Below, piece after piece: positions 62,821 through 64,000 of a stretch of 64,000 nt of DNA. Every line of letters starts with the position of its first letter. The first letter of the stretch is position 1. The notes beneath the pieces are model-generated. The model saw nothing but the letters and a program-made list of their open reading frames with translations. It was not told the DNA's origin and did no database searches. The DNA is taken from assembly GCF_017654505.1 (NCBI RefSeq), contig NC_054538.1, positions 66,271,678-66,335,677 on the forward strand, given 5' to 3'. This DNA is from Polyodon spathula. Its lineage: Eukaryota > Chordata > Actinopteri > Acipenseriformes > Polyodontidae. The position numbers and the translations under genes were made by a program.

Positions 62821-64000
62821 AGACTCACAGAAGCATACACAATCATGAGCATTTCATTGAAACCAGTAATAAATAACACTTTGCTAGTATTGGATACTGA
62901 GGGTGAAACCGACAAAGTCCTCAATTCTAATTTTTTAAATGAGGCTGATCCATTCGACATCTCAATCCCACAGCCTGATTGCAGAAGCGTATGTGTAGAG
63001 GGACCTGAGATAATAAATATAGCTGAAAGGCAAAAGTTGAATCATGATTGGGTGACCGCTAGAAAAGGTAGGAATAGGAGACAGATAAGTAGTCAAAATA
63101 CAGAGGAGATCAAATTATCTAACAGATTCCAAGCACTGAGCAACATTGGCGATGTGTTGACTGGAAATAGGGGGCAGGTCCTGTTAGTAGGTGACTCAAT
63201 TATTCGCCACGTTGAGCGTGATTTTAGCCGTAAAGACCATATAAACAGAACTGTTACCTGCCTCCCTGGAGCAAAAACTAAGACATTGAATCAAGAGTGT
63301 GCAAATTATTAAATAATCAGAAAAAAGAGTCTGTGGTCATTGTACACATAGGTAGAAATGACATAAGAAATAGGAAATCTGAAGTTCTAAAAGAGGACTT
63401 CAGATCATTAACAAAACAGCTAAAAATGTCAGGATGCAGAATTATGATGTCAGGTCTATTACCTATTATTGGTTGGTGTTCAAGAGGGTCTGGATTAAAA
63501 TTTTAGAAATAAATTTTCCGCAGTGAACATAGAATTAATCAGGTTACTGTCCCAGGTTATTCATCTTTTGAACTGTTAACATTAACACTAAATAGTGCAC
63601 TACCTGTTCATATTGTAATTATCTGTCGACCACATAAGTCAAACCCGTTAGTGAGTTGCTTTCTTCATTGACAGTCCATTATGATAGGATTCTTCAACTG
63701 GATGATTTTAACCTACATGTTTACAGAATCTGACTCCACTTCTGTGGAATTTGAGGCTAGTGGATTCCTTAGATTACATCCAGCATGTAAAAGGTCCCAC
63801 ACACCATCATTGCCATACTCTAGACCTGGTAATCTCTCATGGTTTAGTTGTTAAAGATGTATTAACTCGGAGGGTGTTTTTTTAAAAAAAGCTCACCGTG
63901 GTTCAATGATGCTACTCGCAAAGTGAAATACGAGGGTCGGAAATTAGAATGGAAATGGCGGGTAACGAAACTGCGTGTTCACTACACTATATGGAAGGTC
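62821..64000 (+). mobile_element. CR1/L2-type LINE, ORF1 and start of ORF2 (runs off window)
   Basis: An ORF1 with an esterase domain is followed by broken pieces of the ORF2 endonuclease (a LDDFNLHVYRI-like block near 63700) and later text RKLEWKWRVTKLRVHYTIWK at 63940-63997, typical of the segment before the reverse transcriptase. The middle appears deleted or badly decayed. The element lies in the CMTR1 intron after exon 16, in the same orientation as the gene. Confidence 0.85.
62845..63506 (+). pseudogene. LINE ORF1 with SGNH esterase domain, frameshifted
   Basis: This is the first protein of CR1/L2-type LINEs, an RNA-binding and esterase protein. From the ATG at 62845 the frame carries an acidic N-terminal part, then QVLLVGDSIIRHVERDF (block I with the nucleophile serine in GDS) and VTCLPGAKTKTL. 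A frameshift near 63300 moves the reading to the frame with VVIVHIGRNDIRNRKSEVL (block III, G-x-N-D kept) and RIMMSGLLPI. Only one frameshift separates the two halves, so the copy is relatively young compared with the 30-kb LINE. No zinc-finger or PHD motif precedes the esterase. Confidence 0.85.

Overview
This is a vertebrate nuclear sequence, most likely from a ray-finned fish. Exons are split by GT-AG introns. The intergenic DNA is AT-rich and full of Tc1-like transposons of the kind abundant in fish and amphibians, tRNA-derived SINEs, L2/CR1-type LINEs with the usual fish 3' tail, and long microsatellites. A non-teleost such as a sturgeon, paddlefish or gar is possible, but the sequence alone does not settle this. 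No bacterial, viral or CRISPR feature was seen.

Layout. About 1-26.7 kb is a gene-poor, repeat-rich block. It holds a Tc1 element at 1285-2935 whose transposase frame is broken only by two nonsense codons, a SINE, several Tc1 and LINE relics, an inverted repeat pair at 18.3/19.6 kb, and an internally deleted Tc1 at 24897-26085. From 26.76 to about 41.4 kb, on the minus strand, lies a cytospin/SPECC1-family gene. I could assemble it exon by exon into one frame of about 650 codons: a low-complexity N-terminal half with a 14-residue tandem repeat, a coiled coil with a cytospin signature, and a C-terminal calponin-homology (CH) domain. Its introns hold an L2-type LINE that itself contains a SINE and an LTR-like insertion, a GT-rich minisatellite and a 140-bp (TA)n tract.

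From 41.5 to 50.1 kb is the intergenic region between two divergently oriented genes. It contains a 1.2-kb foldback element with arms of about 420 bp, a repeat that begins with a perfect 12-bp hairpin, and a second, decayed Tc1 element. From 50086 to the right edge, on the plus strand, is CMTR1, the nuclear mRNA cap 2'-O-ribose methyltransferase that modifies the first transcribed nucleotide. Sixteen coding exons (607 codons) are present, covering the nuclear localisation signal, the G-patch and the whole RrmJ-type catalytic domain. The remaining C-terminal exons lie beyond 64 kb. The catalytic lysine-aspartate-lysine residues fall at positions 239, 364 and 404, the numbering I recall for the human enzyme.

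The two genes show no obvious shared pathway. One is a cytoskeletal scaffold-type protein and the other an RNA-cap enzyme; they simply share a divergent intergenic region. The least ordinary signals are structural: (i) an inverted pair of 490-bp transposons in CMTR1 introns 4 and 13 that could pair across exons 5-13; (ii) a tandem array of exon-end plus 5' splice-site copies in CMTR1 intron 11; (iii) a coding minisatellite in the cytospin-like gene; (iv) a minisatellite running into a splice donor of the same gene; and (v) the large foldback element.
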